From an uncultured Prevotellaceae bacterium (GTDB taxonomy: Bacteria > Bacteroidota > Bacteroidia > Bacteroidales > Bacteroidaceae): 40,445 nucleotides of DNA. The first letter of the stretch is position 1, and each line of letters opens with the position of its first letter. The notes under the pieces were generated by a model. That model saw only the letters and a program-made list of their open reading frames with translations. It did no database searches and had not been told where the DNA came from. Shown here piece by piece: positions 1-8,847 of this stretch. The DNA lies in contig ONMN01000037.1 of NCBI GenBank assembly GCA_900318885.1, positions 1 through 40,445 of the forward strand, in the 5' to 3' direction. The position numbers and the translations under genes are program-made.

Positions 1-3000
1 GTGTTGGGCTCAATCATCTGTACGCTGATGAGACCTTCATGGCCCAGACGGCGCAGCCAGAAGTGAAGACCGCTGGCGTCACTGCCGAACGGAGCTATCG
101 CGCCCTTGTCCTGATGGGTGATGGTCTGCACGGCAAACGGCAGCGCCAGCGACTCCCAGCCGCGGCTGATGCCAATCTGCGTCTGCTGTCGGAAATCACG
201 GGTGTAGCTGATCTTCTCGGCACGGAACGGCTCCGGACAGTACCAGTTGTTGTTGACAATCTTTCCGTCAGGATTATCCGTCAACACAATCTCCTTCGCC
301 ACACCGTTCACCACGACGTTCTGAACGCCCTCAGGTGCCAGTCGCGCCTCATTGACATACACCAACAGGTTCGGATTGCCAATCTTAGCATACTCCTCAG
401 CAGGAATCTCCGCAGAACCCGCCTGAATGGCAGCCAGCGACGTACAGCCCTCGAACATAAGCTCCATAACCGGATTTTGTGTCGTAAGGAAATTGCTCAA
501 GTCAAGCGTTGTCAGAGAAGAACATCCTTGGAACATTTCCGTCAAACGTGTTACATTAGACGTATTAAAATTACTTACATCTATAGACGTGAGGGACGAA
601 CAACCCATAAACATCTCACCCATATCAGTCACATTCGACGTATTGAAGCCACTGACGTCAATACTTGTCAGCTTTGAGCAACCTATAAACATGCCATCCA
701 ATCTTGTATTCTTCTCTGTATTGAAATGGCTCACGTCGAGTGTTGTCAAATTAGAACACCAACCAAACATTCCTAACATTTGAGTCATATTGTCAGTCTT
801 CAGATTGGTAATGCCTGTTACAGAAGTCAGATTGCTGCATTCCCAGAACCAATAGGCCGACCCTTCCAAATCCGTACAATTAGCGAACGAGTCATCAAAT
901 ACAACATTGGTGATGTTTTCCCTCTGTCCAAACCATCCGGAATTAACTATATTACCGGGCTCAAGATGAAAACTCTCAACATCCATACCATTCCGCTCCA
1001 CTTTATGTTCATCATAGTAGAACGTCAGCACAGTATTGTTGTTGCTCAGCACTGCGTAGGGCTCAGCATCGGCTGGCATATCACCTTCGTGCACCTTGAT
1101 GATTACCTGACCACTTAAATAACCCCACTCATGGTTAATGGTTACGGGTACATACATAGTGAACGAGCCTGGTATATTACCATAATTCACGAAGGTCAGC
1201 GTACCATGATTCAAGTCAGGGTTATAACTAACTGTAAAAGTTGTAGCCACCTCACTCAATGAGTGCAGAGAGCCGTCCGGACTGCCCAGATCGGTCATAA
1301 TGACTGTATTAAGCTCTTCACCGTTTTCCGTTCCCGTAATCATGGGACTATCGACACGATAGTACTCATACAAATCGGGGGAATCATTACGAACAAGTTG
1401 CTTATTGCGCCAGTCCTGCAAATGGATGAGTTCATCCAAAGGTACAGAAACCTCCTGGCTATTTTCAAAACTAATCTCAACAAGGCTGATACTTTCAATG
1501 CTAAGAGGTTTCGTGAGCATTACCGTGAATGATCCGTTTGTCAGCGGCATCTCATCGTCACCAATATAAGCCTTCACGCAAAGTGGCAACGATACATACC
1601 GGTCTGTTGCACTAAGTAAGCTCCACGTAACATCTGTATTGAGAATACGTATCATACCCCATTCTGGATCTATCTCAGCCACTTCGCCCTGCATGTTAGC
1701 ATCCTCATATATCAGTATCCTGCCACCGTCGATTGTCTTCCAATGGCCTTTCTCCGTAAACAGAACACGTCCCTCTACATTATCAACCGGCTCACCGTTC
1801 TGCGTAGTAAAGGCCAACTTATTCTCAACGAAAGTATTCAGTACATTATTCTCCCATATAGACACTTCGCCGGGCGGCAGCGGTACATTTATTATAATAG
1901 CCTCGAAACCATCCGGATTACCGGCCTCATCGTACCAATAGTTATCTATCTTTCCCGTCAACACAAGGCCGTTAGGATCAACCACTGGTGCATCCTTGAA
2001 CGTAAAATACCCCGGCATCTGGCTATTCGGGCCACCATCTATTCGGGCATAAGTGTGATCAACATGATTAGCATCATAGGCAGTACCTGCTCCACCAATA
2101 ATGGAGGAACAATTTTTAAACATATCAGCACTTTCTGTCACTATCGCTGTACTCCAATTACTGCTTACATAGATAGTGGTAAGCGAAGAGCATTTAGAAA
2201 ACATGTTATGCATGTTCCACACTTTATCAGTGTTAAAACTACTCAAGTCAAGTGTTGTAAGTGAAGAACATCCATTGAACATATCATGCATTCTTTCTAC
2301 ACTTATTGTATTGAAATTGCTGATATCAAGATTTTCCAGCTTTGAACAGTTTGCAAACGTACCACCCATATATGTGACATGGGTAGTATTGAAGTTACTA
2401 AGGTCAAGGCTCGTCAGACCTGAACAGCCATAGAAAGTTTCGTACATGCCCGTCAAATTAGGGGTACTGAAGTTACTCAAGTCAAGGCTCGTCAGACCTG
2501 AACAGTTCCTAAATGTACAAGACATATTATCGACATTCAACGTGTTGAAATTGCTGAGATCGATGCTCGTCAGCTTGCGACAGTCCTCAAACATGTGGCC
2601 TATATCCGTCACCTTAGCAGTACTGAAACTACTCATATCAATGTTTGTCAGCTTGGAACAGCCGCTGAACATCTCGCTCATACTTTTTACATTGGAAGTG
2701 TCGAAATTGCCAAAGTTTATGTTCGTCAAACTATTACAGTCCTTGAAAAGCCAAGTCATATATTCAACTTTGGCTGTATTGAGGTTGCTTACGTCTAGGT
2801 TCGTTAGACCAGAGCAACTTTCGAACATACCGCTCATACTCTCCAAGTTGGCAGTATTGAAGTTACTAACGTCAATGCTCGTCAGACTTTTGCAGCCACA
2901 GAACAGATGAGCCATATTCGTTACCTTGGCAGTATTGAAATTACTAACATCGATACTCGTCAAGTTGGAACATTGATAGAACAAACGGTACATGTTCGTT

Positions 3001-3419
3001 ACATTCTCAGTGTTGAAACCGCTCACGTCTAGGCTCGTCAAGCTGGAGCAGGTGTCAAACATGTCGCTCATGTCTATAACGTTATCGGTCTTCAAGTTTT
3101 GGATACCTATTATCTCTGTCAGACTACGGAAATCATAGAACCAATAAGCCGTGCTTGTCAGAGTAGTACAACCGGAAAAACTGTCATCAAACACAACGGC
3201 AGTAATATCCTTTCTATAGGTACCCCAAGGTTGGTAATAAGATTGGAACGGCCCGACGTCCATACCATTCCTTGCCGCCTTCTGGTCATCGTAATAGAAC
3301 GTCAGCACAGTGTTATTGTCACTTAATACAGCGTACGGCTCTTGAGCCAGCATTCTCACGCTGCCCAAAACAACGAGCAGCAACACGAATAATGTCTTGA
3401 AAAGTCTGTTCTGTTTCAT
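1..3419 (-). CDS. BspA-like leucine-rich repeat (DUF285) surface protein, 3' end beyond window
   Basis: The minus strand is open from an ATG at 3419 to the left edge (about 1139 codons, no stop), so the C-terminus is missing. It opens with a signal peptide (MKQNRLFKTLFVLLLVVLGS). Two similar modules follow. Each starts with a header of the type EPYAVLSxNNTVLTFYYD and continues into tandem 26-residue repeats of the pattern LTSxDVSxFNTxxVTxMxxMFxxC: about a dozen repeats at roughly 2110-3090 and about five at roughly 420-800. The stretch between (about 850-2100) contains a GTAYDxNHVDxTYARIDGG segment followed by beta-rich, Ig-like sequence. The last visible part (residues coded by 1-420) is the beta-rich region usually found before the C-terminal domain of such proteins. 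The family is known from surface adhesins of oral and gut Bacteroidota; the specific ligand cannot be told. A promoter lies at 3464-3495. Confidence 0.9.
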   Translation of the reverse strand, partial: MKQNRLFKTLFVLLLVVLGSVRMLAQEPYAVLSDNNTVLTFYYDDQKAARNGMDVGPFQSYYQPWGTYRKDITAVVFDDSFSGCTTLTSTAYWFYDFRSLTEIIGIQNLKTDNVIDMSDMFDTCSSLTSLDVSGFNTENVTNMYRLFYQCSNLTSIDVSNFNTAKVTNMAHLFCGCKSLTSIDVSNFNTANLESMSGMFESCSGLTNLDVSNLNTAKVEYMTWLFKDCNSLTNINFGNFDTSNVKSMSEMFSGCSKLTNIDMSSFSTAKVTDIGHMFEDCRKLTSIDLSNFNTLNVDNMSCTFRNCSGLTSLDLSNFSTPNLTGMYETFYGCSGLTSLDLSNFNTTHVTYMGGTFANCSKLENLDISNFNTISVERMHDMFNGCSSLTTLDLSSFNTDKVWNMHNMFSKCSSLTTIYVSSNWSTAIVTESADMFKNCSSIIGGAGTAYDANHVDHTYARIDGGPNSQMPGYFTFKDAPVVDPNGLVLTGKIDNYWYDEAGNPDGFEAIIINVPLPPGEVSIWENNVLNTFVENKLAFTTQNGEPVDNVEGRVLFTEKGHWKTIDGGRILIYEDANMQGEVAEIDPEWGMIRILNTDVTWSLLSATDRYVSLPLCVKAYIGDDEMPLTNGSFTVMLTKPLSIESISLVEISFENSQEVSVPLDELIHLQDWRNKQLVRNDSPDLYEYYRVDSPMITGTENGEELNTVIMTDLGSPDGSLHSLSEVATTFTVSYNPDLNHGTLTFVNYGNIPGSFTMYVPVTINHEWGYLSGQVIIKVHEGDMPADAEPYAVLSNNNTVLTFYYDEHKVERNGMDVESFHLEPGNIVNSGWFGQRENITNVVFDDSFANCTDLEGSAYWFWECSNLTSVTGITNLKTDNMTQMLGMFGWCSNLTTLDVSHFNTEKNTRLDGMFIGCSKLTSIDVSGFNTSNVTDMGEMFMGCSSLTSIDVSNFNTSNVTRLTEMFQGCSSLTTLDLSNFLTTQNPVMELMFEGCTSLAAIQAGSAEIPAEEYAKIGNPNLLVYVNEARLAPEGVQNVVVNGVAKEIVLTDNPDGKIVNNNWYCPEPFRAEKISYTRDFRQQTQIGISRGWESLALPFAVQTITHQDKGAIAPFGSDASGLHFWLRRLGHEGLISVQMIEPN

Positions 3420-3463
3420 CATATTTTAGTTCTTTTGCTTTTAGTTCATAACGTTTGTAGCTG

Positions 3464-3495
3464 CAAAGATACGAATAAATGAGTAAAAAACCAAA
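3464..3495 (-). promoter_or_regulatory. Bacteroidota promoter of the BspA-like gene
   Basis: On the minus strand the -7 box TATCTTTG covers 3471-3464 and a -33 TTTG covers 3495-3492, separated by 20 bases. This fits the Bacteroidota consensus TTTG-N19/20-TAnnTTTG. The start codon is about 45 bases downstream. Confidence 0.7.
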
Positions 3496-3522
3496 GAGAA
3501 ATGATTTTTTTTTCACAGAATA

Positions 3523-3554
3523 TTTGGCAGTTCAAGAATTATTCCCTATCTTTG
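3523..3554 (+). promoter_or_regulatory. Promoter of the LPP20-like/CHASE2/transglutaminase operon
   Basis: A -33 TTTG at 3523-3526 and a -7 TATCTTTG at 3547-3554 are separated by 20 bases. They lie about 50 bases upstream of the first gene of the plus-strand operon. This promoter is divergent from the one at 3464-3495, so both are packed in a 190-bp intergenic region. Confidence 0.7.
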
Positions 3555-3610
3555 CCCTCACTAAGGCTATTACATATATATATTTATTAACAAATAAAAC
3601 CGAAATGATT

Positions 3611-4276
3611 ATGAATAAGATTAAAGTTATCCTTGTATTGATGATGGTGTCGCTGTCACTGAATATGATGGCACAAAATGATTATGCAGCCAAGAAGAAA
3701 CAGGCTAAAGCCGAACTGAAAGAGAAAGCCTCCAAAGCTGCACGTGATGAAGCCAAGCGGCTGAAGAAGGAAGGCTGGACTATCTCTCCTGGAGCCCTTC
3801 CCTTGGAAGTACAACTGGACAGAGCATATACTTATGAGCTCGACCGCGATGACAATGGCGATCCCGTGAATATCCTCGGTAACGGAATGAGCGTTGGCGA
3901 AAGCTATGATGCTGCCAAAATGCAGGCTACGGAACTGGCCCGCGTAGATATTGCCGGAAAGATTGAGTCGGAGACCACCATGCTGATTGACAATCTGGTG
4001 GGCAACAAGCAACTGCCCAACGAAGAAGCAGCATCAGTCACCACCCTGCTGGCCGAAGGCAAAACTATTATCTCGCAGAAGCTGGGACGTATGCAGCCTG
4101 TTTTGGAGTGCTATCGGGTGAACAAAAAAACTAAGAACAAAGAAGTACTTGTACGTCTGTCTACCAAGGAAAGTTCTGTCCGTGAAGTAGTGAAAGCATA
4201 CCTCCGCGAAGAAATGGAGAAGAAGGGTGCCAAGATGAGCGAACAGCTGGATAAACTTCTGAAGTTAGACAAATGA
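3611..4276 (+). CDS. Exported LPP20-like protein, first gene of the CHASE2 operon
   Basis: This gene codes for 221 residues with a clear signal peptide (MNKIKVILVLMMVSLSLNMM, cleavage after AQ). The ATG at 3611 was preferred over 3605 and over the much longer upstream frame, because the signal peptide starts here and the promoter at 3523-3554 lies inside the longer frame. The mature N-terminus is lysine-rich and helical (AAKKKQAKAELKEKASKAA). The middle has a pattern of the kind seen in LPP20/FlgO-like lipoproteins (SYDAAKMQATELARVDIAGK, then a conserved helix and strand region ending in VLVRLS). The C-terminus is charged and helical. There is no lipobox cysteine, so it is probably periplasmic or membrane-associated. 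It overlaps the CHASE2 gene by an ATGA, which points to translational coupling. The LPP20 link is a pattern match by eye; the function is unknown. Confidence 0.75.
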   Translation: MNKIKVILVLMMVSLSLNMMAQNDYAAKKKQAKAELKEKASKAARDEAKRLKKEGWTISPGALPLEVQLDRAYTYELDRDDNGDPVNILGNGMSVGESYDAAKMQATELARVDIAGKIESETTMLIDNLVGNKQLPNEEAASVTTLLAEGKTIISQKLGRMQPVLECYRVNKKTKNKEVLVRLSTKESSVREVVKAYLREEMEKKGAKMSEQLDKLLKLDK

Positions 4277-5406
4277 GTGACGAACAGAAAATGACCAAGT
4301 CTCAGAAATTTCTGAGATATGCTGCAATCACGCTGTTAGCTTTCTGCGTGATGGGCATCTATGCCACGCTGGCCCTTAACATGAAGGTGTTCAGTCCCAT
4401 CTCCAAAGCCCTCGGCGACTATTCGTACGAGGACTTCTATTACCAAATTCTGGGGAATACAGAAGACAAGGATACAAGCAATATTGTAACCCTTGTGGAC
4501 ATGACGGAATTGTTTAGCCGGCGTGACTTGGCCAATCTGCTGACGGAGATAGAGAGTCTGCATCCGAAGGTGATGGGCGTCGATGTCGTGTTTCAAGGTC
4601 TGAAAGAGGACACAATAGGCGACCAAATGGTCATACAAGCGGCCAAGGATTGCCCATCGGCCGTTTTCGGCTATATGCTAATTGACAAGACCGACGATGC
4701 CGTCCATTCGTTCTTTATGAGCGACTCACTTCAGGAAGCCTTCATCAACATGCCCCGTCAGTTGTATGGCGGACTGAAGCGTAGTATGAACATCGGACGA
4801 ACGCATCAGGGAAAGCTATATCCTTCGTTTGCAAAGGTGGTGGCAGAAAAATATGCCGGCCAGGAAATTATTCCATTGGAAGACAAAACGATAAGAATCA
4901 ATTTCTCACCCATGTCATTCCAGAAAATTTCCTATAAGGAAGTCAGCCAGCACCCCGAACTGATAGAAGATCGTATCGTGCTGGTGGGTGCGGTGAAAGA
5001 AGAGACTGACATGCACTACACCCCATTGGGAAAAATGCCCGGTACGGAAGTGCTGGGATATGCCATAGAGACAATGCTGAAACACAACGAAGTGAAAACG
5101 GCTCCATTATGGGTCGTCATCATTGTATCGTTCGTGATAACGCTGTTTGTCGTCTTTGTCCGCATCTGCTATCTGGATTTTGCCAAGAGCAGAGGACCTA
5201 TATTAAAGCCCCTCTTGTCAACAGCACTGTTTCTGGGTCTGGTGGTATTTGTTCTCGTGGCGTTCATCGTATGGATCTCCTTCATCCTTTTCTGTAAGTT
5301 CAACTATAGTCTGAATGTAGGATATGGCATCGTGGCAACGGCATTTATATACTCCGCCACCAATTTATATGATACTTTCAAGAGTGCTTTTACAAAAAAG
5401 AAATAA
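4273..5406 (+). CDS. CHASE2 domain membrane sensor protein
   Basis: This protein has 377 residues. One transmembrane segment lies near residues 14-36. A long extracytoplasmic CHASE2-type sensor domain follows, at about 40-275, with typical elements: VTLVDMTE near the start, HPKVMGVDVVFQG, and IEDRIVLVGAVKEETDMHYTP followed by a PGTEVLGYAIETML segment. Three closely spaced transmembrane helices lie at about 280-370. There is no kinase, cyclase or other output domain after the last helix; the protein ends in FKSAFTKKK. CHASE2 is normally the input module of histidine kinases, cyclases or Ser/Thr kinases, so a stand-alone version must signal through partners. The obvious candidates are its operon neighbours: it starts inside the last codons of the LPP20-like gene and the next gene begins two bases after its stop. 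Confidence 0.85.
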   Translation: MSDEQKMTKSQKFLRYAAITLLAFCVMGIYATLALNMKVFSPISKALGDYSYEDFYYQILGNTEDKDTSNIVTLVDMTELFSRRDLANLLTEIESLHPKVMGVDVVFQGLKEDTIGDQMVIQAAKDCPSAVFGYMLIDKTDDAVHSFFMSDSLQEAFINMPRQLYGGLKRSMNIGRTHQGKLYPSFAKVVAEKYAGQEIIPLEDKTIRINFSPMSFQKISYKEVSQHPELIEDRIVLVGAVKEETDMHYTPLGKMPGTEVLGYAIETMLKHNEVKTAPLWVVIIVSFVITLFVVFVRICYLDFAKSRGPILKPLLSTALFLGLVVFVLVAFIVWISFILFCKFNYSLNVGYGIVATAFIYSATNLYDTFKSAFTKKK

Positions 5407-5408
5407 TT

Positions 5409-7379
5409 ATGAATAAAAGATTAATCACACTATGGTGTCTGCTGTTCGCCTTCGCTGTTGCATCGGTTCGTGCACAGGTCATCAGGCTGACAGTGGCAGA
5501 TTTTAAGGGTAAAGCTGAATATGTTGCCCGTGACGGACACAAGCACCCCTTGAAGAAGGGAGTACAACTGACGGACGAGTCGTTGTTGTACATTCCGTAT
5601 AACGGGGAGGTGACCTTGGTAGATGAAACGGAGAACAAATATACGCTGAAGAGTCTCGGATGGTCATCTATAGAAGACAAGATGAAAGACACCAATAATA
5701 CGGTTCTTTCAAGGTCTAAGGACTACGTGAAGGCTGTGCTGGCACAATTCCGAGGCCAGAAACCAGCCCAAGTACAATATATCAGCGATCCATGTACTGT
5801 TACCCGCGAATACTATGATGCTGACGCAAAGTTAGAAGAAGTTCCTGGTCAGAAGAAGCAGACCAATAACTTCCGGTCAAGTTTTGACGACTTTAAGAAG
5901 AACGCCAGAAAAGAGTATGACGACTTCCGTAAGAAGGCGTTCAAGGAATACCGCGAGTTTGTACGTCAGGCTTGGAAGGAATATGGCGTAGAAGAGCCGA
6001 TAGCACAGCCTGAGGAAGAAGAGATAGAGCCGATGTTGGTTCCTGATGCCGATCAAGAAACTGCATCATGGTTCAGCAAGCTGTTCCGAAAGAAGGACAA
6101 ATCGAAAGATAAAGAAGAGAAGAAGCAGAAAGAGGAGAAAAAACAGGCTGAGGCCAAACGTGACCGTAACCCCAAGGGCGAAGCTCTGAGCTACAAAGAA
6201 ACCATTGTTGCTGTTGCTCCCAAACCACAGCCAAAGCCGCTGTCTGAAGTACAGGAGGTTCCGCAAAATGCCAATACCTTTAAGAGCTTTAAGATTTTCG
6301 GCACTGAATTCAAGGTCCGCATTGGTGACGACTGCCGTTTCAAGCTGAAAAGCACGTCGAACAATGATATTGCAGACGCTATGGAGATATTTGAAAAGCC
6401 ACAGTTCGATAATCTGCTACACGACTGTCTGAAAATGCGAGACGAGCACCACATGTCTGACTGGGCTTACTATCAGATGCTGTTAGCGCTGACCGATATG
6501 TTCTACGGGCAGGATACGAACGAAGCTGCATTGGTTTTGGCATTTCTCTATTCGCAGTCGGGTTACAAGATGCGTCTTGCCTGCTACGACAATGGTCTGC
6601 AGATGCTGGTAGCATCGGAACACATCATCTATAACACCTCGTTTATCCACATCGATGGCTATAACTACTATATGTTTAAGAATGGAGACAGGAAGATGAT
6701 GAATATCTGTCAGGCCAAGTTCCCCAAGGAGGGACCGATGTCGTTACGAATAACTGCCGCTCAGGACTTAGACATGGCAGCAGCTCCGGAAAGGACTATT
6801 ACATCGGTGAAGAATCCGGATTTCTCCTTTACCGTCACCTCCAACAAAAACTACATGGACTTCTTCGACACCTACCCATCGTCGTGCATCAACGACAACT
6901 TCATGACACGTTGGGCCATGTATGCCAATACCCCATTGGAGAAAGGTCTGACACAGCAGTTGTATCCTGCCATGAAGAAGAAACTGGAGGGACTGACGGA
7001 AAAGGATGCAGTACAGCAATTACTCTGGTGGGTACAGACTGGATTCAAATATGAATATGACGAAAAAGTATGGGGACGTGACCGTGCGTTCTTCGGCGAG
7101 GAATCCGTATTCTATCCCTACTGCGACTGTGAAGACCGTTCCATATTGCTTTCTCATCTTGTGCGCGACCTGCTGGGACTGAAAGTCATCCTGATCTACT
7201 ATCCAGGACATCTGGCTATGGCTGTCAACTTCCACGATGATGTGCCAGGCGACTACATCATGAAAGATGGATTAAAGTTCGTCGTATGTGACCCAACTTA
7301 TATCGGATCAAATGTGGGCGAGACCATGCCCAGCATGAAAGGAACCGACACGACGGTTATCCTGCTGGAAAATAGTTAA
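5409..7379 (+). CDS. Secreted protein with FecR-like N-terminus and transglutaminase-like C-terminus
   Basis: This protein has 656 residues. A signal peptide spans about 1-23 (ending VRAQ). Residues 24-90 look like a FecR-type beta domain (pattern GKAEYVARDG..HPLKKGVQLTDES..IPYNGEVTLVD). Residues 145-195 are a basic helical stretch, and 220-270 is a strongly charged Lys/Glu linker ending in PKPQPKP. The C-terminal half has a transglutaminase-like arrangement: YCDCEDRSILLSHLVRDLLG with Cys574 as the likely nucleophile, His601 in YYPGHLAMAV, and Asp628 in VVCDPTYIG. That gives a Cys-His-Asp triad in the right order and a possible thiol hydrolase or crosslinking activity at the cell surface. It is the last gene of the operon, two bases after the CHASE2 gene. 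The triad assignment is by motif and should be tested by fold search. Confidence 0.72.
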   Translation: MNKRLITLWCLLFAFAVASVRAQVIRLTVADFKGKAEYVARDGHKHPLKKGVQLTDESLLYIPYNGEVTLVDETENKYTLKSLGWSSIEDKMKDTNNTVLSRSKDYVKAVLAQFRGQKPAQVQYISDPCTVTREYYDADAKLEEVPGQKKQTNNFRSSFDDFKKNARKEYDDFRKKAFKEYREFVRQAWKEYGVEEPIAQPEEEEIEPMLVPDADQETASWFSKLFRKKDKSKDKEEKKQKEEKKQAEAKRDRNPKGEALSYKETIVAVAPKPQPKPLSEVQEVPQNANTFKSFKIFGTEFKVRIGDDCRFKLKSTSNNDIADAMEIFEKPQFDNLLHDCLKMRDEHHMSDWAYYQMLLALTDMFYGQDTNEAALVLAFLYSQSGYKMRLACYDNGLQMLVASEHIIYNTSFIHIDGYNYYMFKNGDRKMMNICQAKFPKEGPMSLRITAAQDLDMAAAPERTITSVKNPDFSFTVTSNKNYMDFFDTYPSSCINDNFMTRWAMYANTPLEKGLTQQLYPAMKKKLEGLTEKDAVQQLLWWVQTGFKYEYDEKVWGRDRAFFGEESVFYPYCDCEDRSILLSHLVRDLLGLKVILIYYPGHLAMAVNFHDDVPGDYIMKDGLKFVVCDPTYIGSNVGETMPSMKGTDTTVILLENS

Positions 7380-7395
7380 CCAAACATTAGTACAT

Positions 7396-7441
7396 AAAAA
7401 GTCGAGGCTGCGAAGGGATTCCTTTGCAGCCTCGACTTTTT
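7396..7441. terminator. Bidirectional rho-independent terminator
   Basis: A long near-perfect hairpin has arms AAAAAGTCGAGGCTGCGAAGG and CCTTTGCAGCCTCGACTTTTT around a four-base loop. It lies between the convergent CHASE2 operon (ends 7379) and the BACON lipoprotein gene (ends 7469). A-run and T-run flanks allow it to act in both directions. Confidence 0.9.
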
Positions 7442-7468
7442 ATATAGCGAGAAAACTCAGATTGTGTA

Positions 7469-8809
7469 TCAGCGTTTTGGTGATAGCGTCGGATTAGGAT
7501 TATCGCTTTCTCCAGGCTCACGGTCAGAGGCAGAAGTCTTGATAGTCACCATGTTAGGACTATAGAGGACACCTTTCGTACGACTCTGAACCCATGCACG
7601 GACATAATAAGTAGTAGATGGTTCAAGTCCTTCCAGTTCAGCAAGAACGCTCTTCGACAGCCCACCATGGCCCGAAACCACCGATTCACTATTGTCGCGA
7701 GAAGGTCTGTCGTTGTCCCTACTATATACCAGTCCGTAATCCTCCACCTGATCGTCGGAAACAAAGCTATAGTGGAATTCAGCAGTCTTGTTGCTCACAT
7801 AAAGCGAATACAGCTCACCGACGGTTGTCTGAGGCTCAGGAACGCCTGTACCCCGCTGTTCGATAACGACAACACACTGCTTAGGATTCTTTGTGCCAGC
7901 CATGATGACAATAGCAGTTGTACGGTCCTGTTGGTTAGGATTCTCTTCGCAGAAGATGCGCAATTCACTGTTGCCGACACCTATGGTGGCACCGTCTCGA
8001 CCGCTCTGACCTCCCTCGATGCGAGCCCAAGTAACGGATGACGGTATGCGAGCCTGCCACTGGGCATTGCTCTCAATAAACATCATATTCTCACCAGGAT
8101 GGGCTTCGAAAGTCAGCTGTTCGGGTTCGGCAAAGAGGATGATGTCTTCACTATTCATACCTTCCTGAGTAACGCTTACCTCAGCACTCTTGCCTGAGCC
8201 ATAGAGCACTATCATCTGAGTTGTACGTTCCACATCGTTCACAGCATCGTCAACAGTCAACTGTACAACCTCAGCACCAGCACTGCCCGATGTCTTGTCA
8301 ATGTGAAGCCAGTCAACACCCGAAGGAATCTGGATGGTCCAATTGGTATTACTGGTAATGGTCAAAGCCTTAGCAGCAGTTGGCTGAGCCTCAAACTTGA
8401 ACGTCGCCCTCGACAAATTCAGACCGTCACCAGAGCCTGTCTGAGTGATATTGACTTTCTGTTTCAGACCACCATCGGAAATCAGTATGAACGAGGCATG
8501 ACGGCCTGCTGTTGTCGTATTCTGGTCTGTACCGATGACCAGTGTTCCGTTACCGCTACCCTCACGTGGCTGGATGGTCAGTTCACCGCCGAAGTCACCG
8601 GCATCCAAGTCTTGTACCTTCCAATGGCAGTCAGCCGTAACATTGACTACTGTGCCTTCTTCGTCAGCGCGGAACTCAATGTCTCCACCCTGAACTCTCA
8701 GTATCTCCTTGGCGGGTTTTGCCTCGCTCTCATCGTCCGACTTACAGCCTGTGAAACCTGCTATGATGGGTAATGCAGCCAGTAGGGCTATGATATTTCT
8801 TGTCTTCAT
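7469..8809 (-). CDS. BACON-domain lipoprotein
   Basis: This protein has 446 residues. The signal peptide ends in a lipobox (IIAGFTGC), so Cys22 is probably lipidated; the following KSDDESE may favour surface exposure as in Bacteroidota. Three Ig-like BACON-type domains follow (about 38-128, 130-220 and 225-322). Each ends in a strand of the type VxVTQxG / VVVIEQRG and contains an aromatic W in the first half (DCHWKVQ, NTNWTIQ, NAQWQAR). A fibronectin-III-like domain comes next (about 330-430, with EGLEPSTTYYVRAWVQS). BACON domains are thought to bind carbohydrate or mucin, or to act as spacers; there is no enzymatic domain. The gene is 38 bases downstream of the PEGA protein gene on the same strand, so they are probably co-transcribed, ending at the hairpin 7396-7441. 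Confidence 0.85.
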   Translation of the reverse strand: MKTRNIIALLAALPIIAGFTGCKSDDESEAKPAKEILRVQGGDIEFRADEEGTVVNVTADCHWKVQDLDAGDFGGELTIQPREGSGNGTLVIGTDQNTTTAGRHASFILISDGGLKQKVNITQTGSGDGLNLSRATFKFEAQPTAAKALTITSNTNWTIQIPSGVDWLHIDKTSGSAGAEVVQLTVDDAVNDVERTTQMIVLYGSGKSAEVSVTQEGMNSEDIILFAEPEQLTFEAHPGENMMFIESNAQWQARIPSSVTWARIEGGQSGRDGATIGVGNSELRIFCEENPNQQDRTTAIVIMAGTKNPKQCVVVIEQRGTGVPEPQTTVGELYSLYVSNKTAEFHYSFVSDDQVEDYGLVYSRDNDRPSRDNSESVVSGHGGLSKSVLAELEGLEPSTTYYVRAWVQSRTKGVLYSPNMVTIKTSASDREPGESDNPNPTLSPKR

Positions 8810-8847
8810 ATTGCGTCGTCTTTATATATAATATAATAAGGTGTATA

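Noticed and set aside
427-2910. Several plus-strand frames of up to 173 codons in the left 3 kb
   Set aside because: They are antisense to the BspA-like gene; the regular repeat of Leu/Ser-rich words in them is a shadow of its 78-base repeats.
2110-3090. Regularly spaced repeats that might be taken for a CRISPR array
   Set aside because: The period is 78 bases, repeats and spacers are all in one open coding frame, and the translation is a DUF285 repeat protein.
3479-3604. N-terminal extension of the LPP20-like protein to 3479
   Set aside because: The extension contains the promoter and would place the signal peptide inside the protein.
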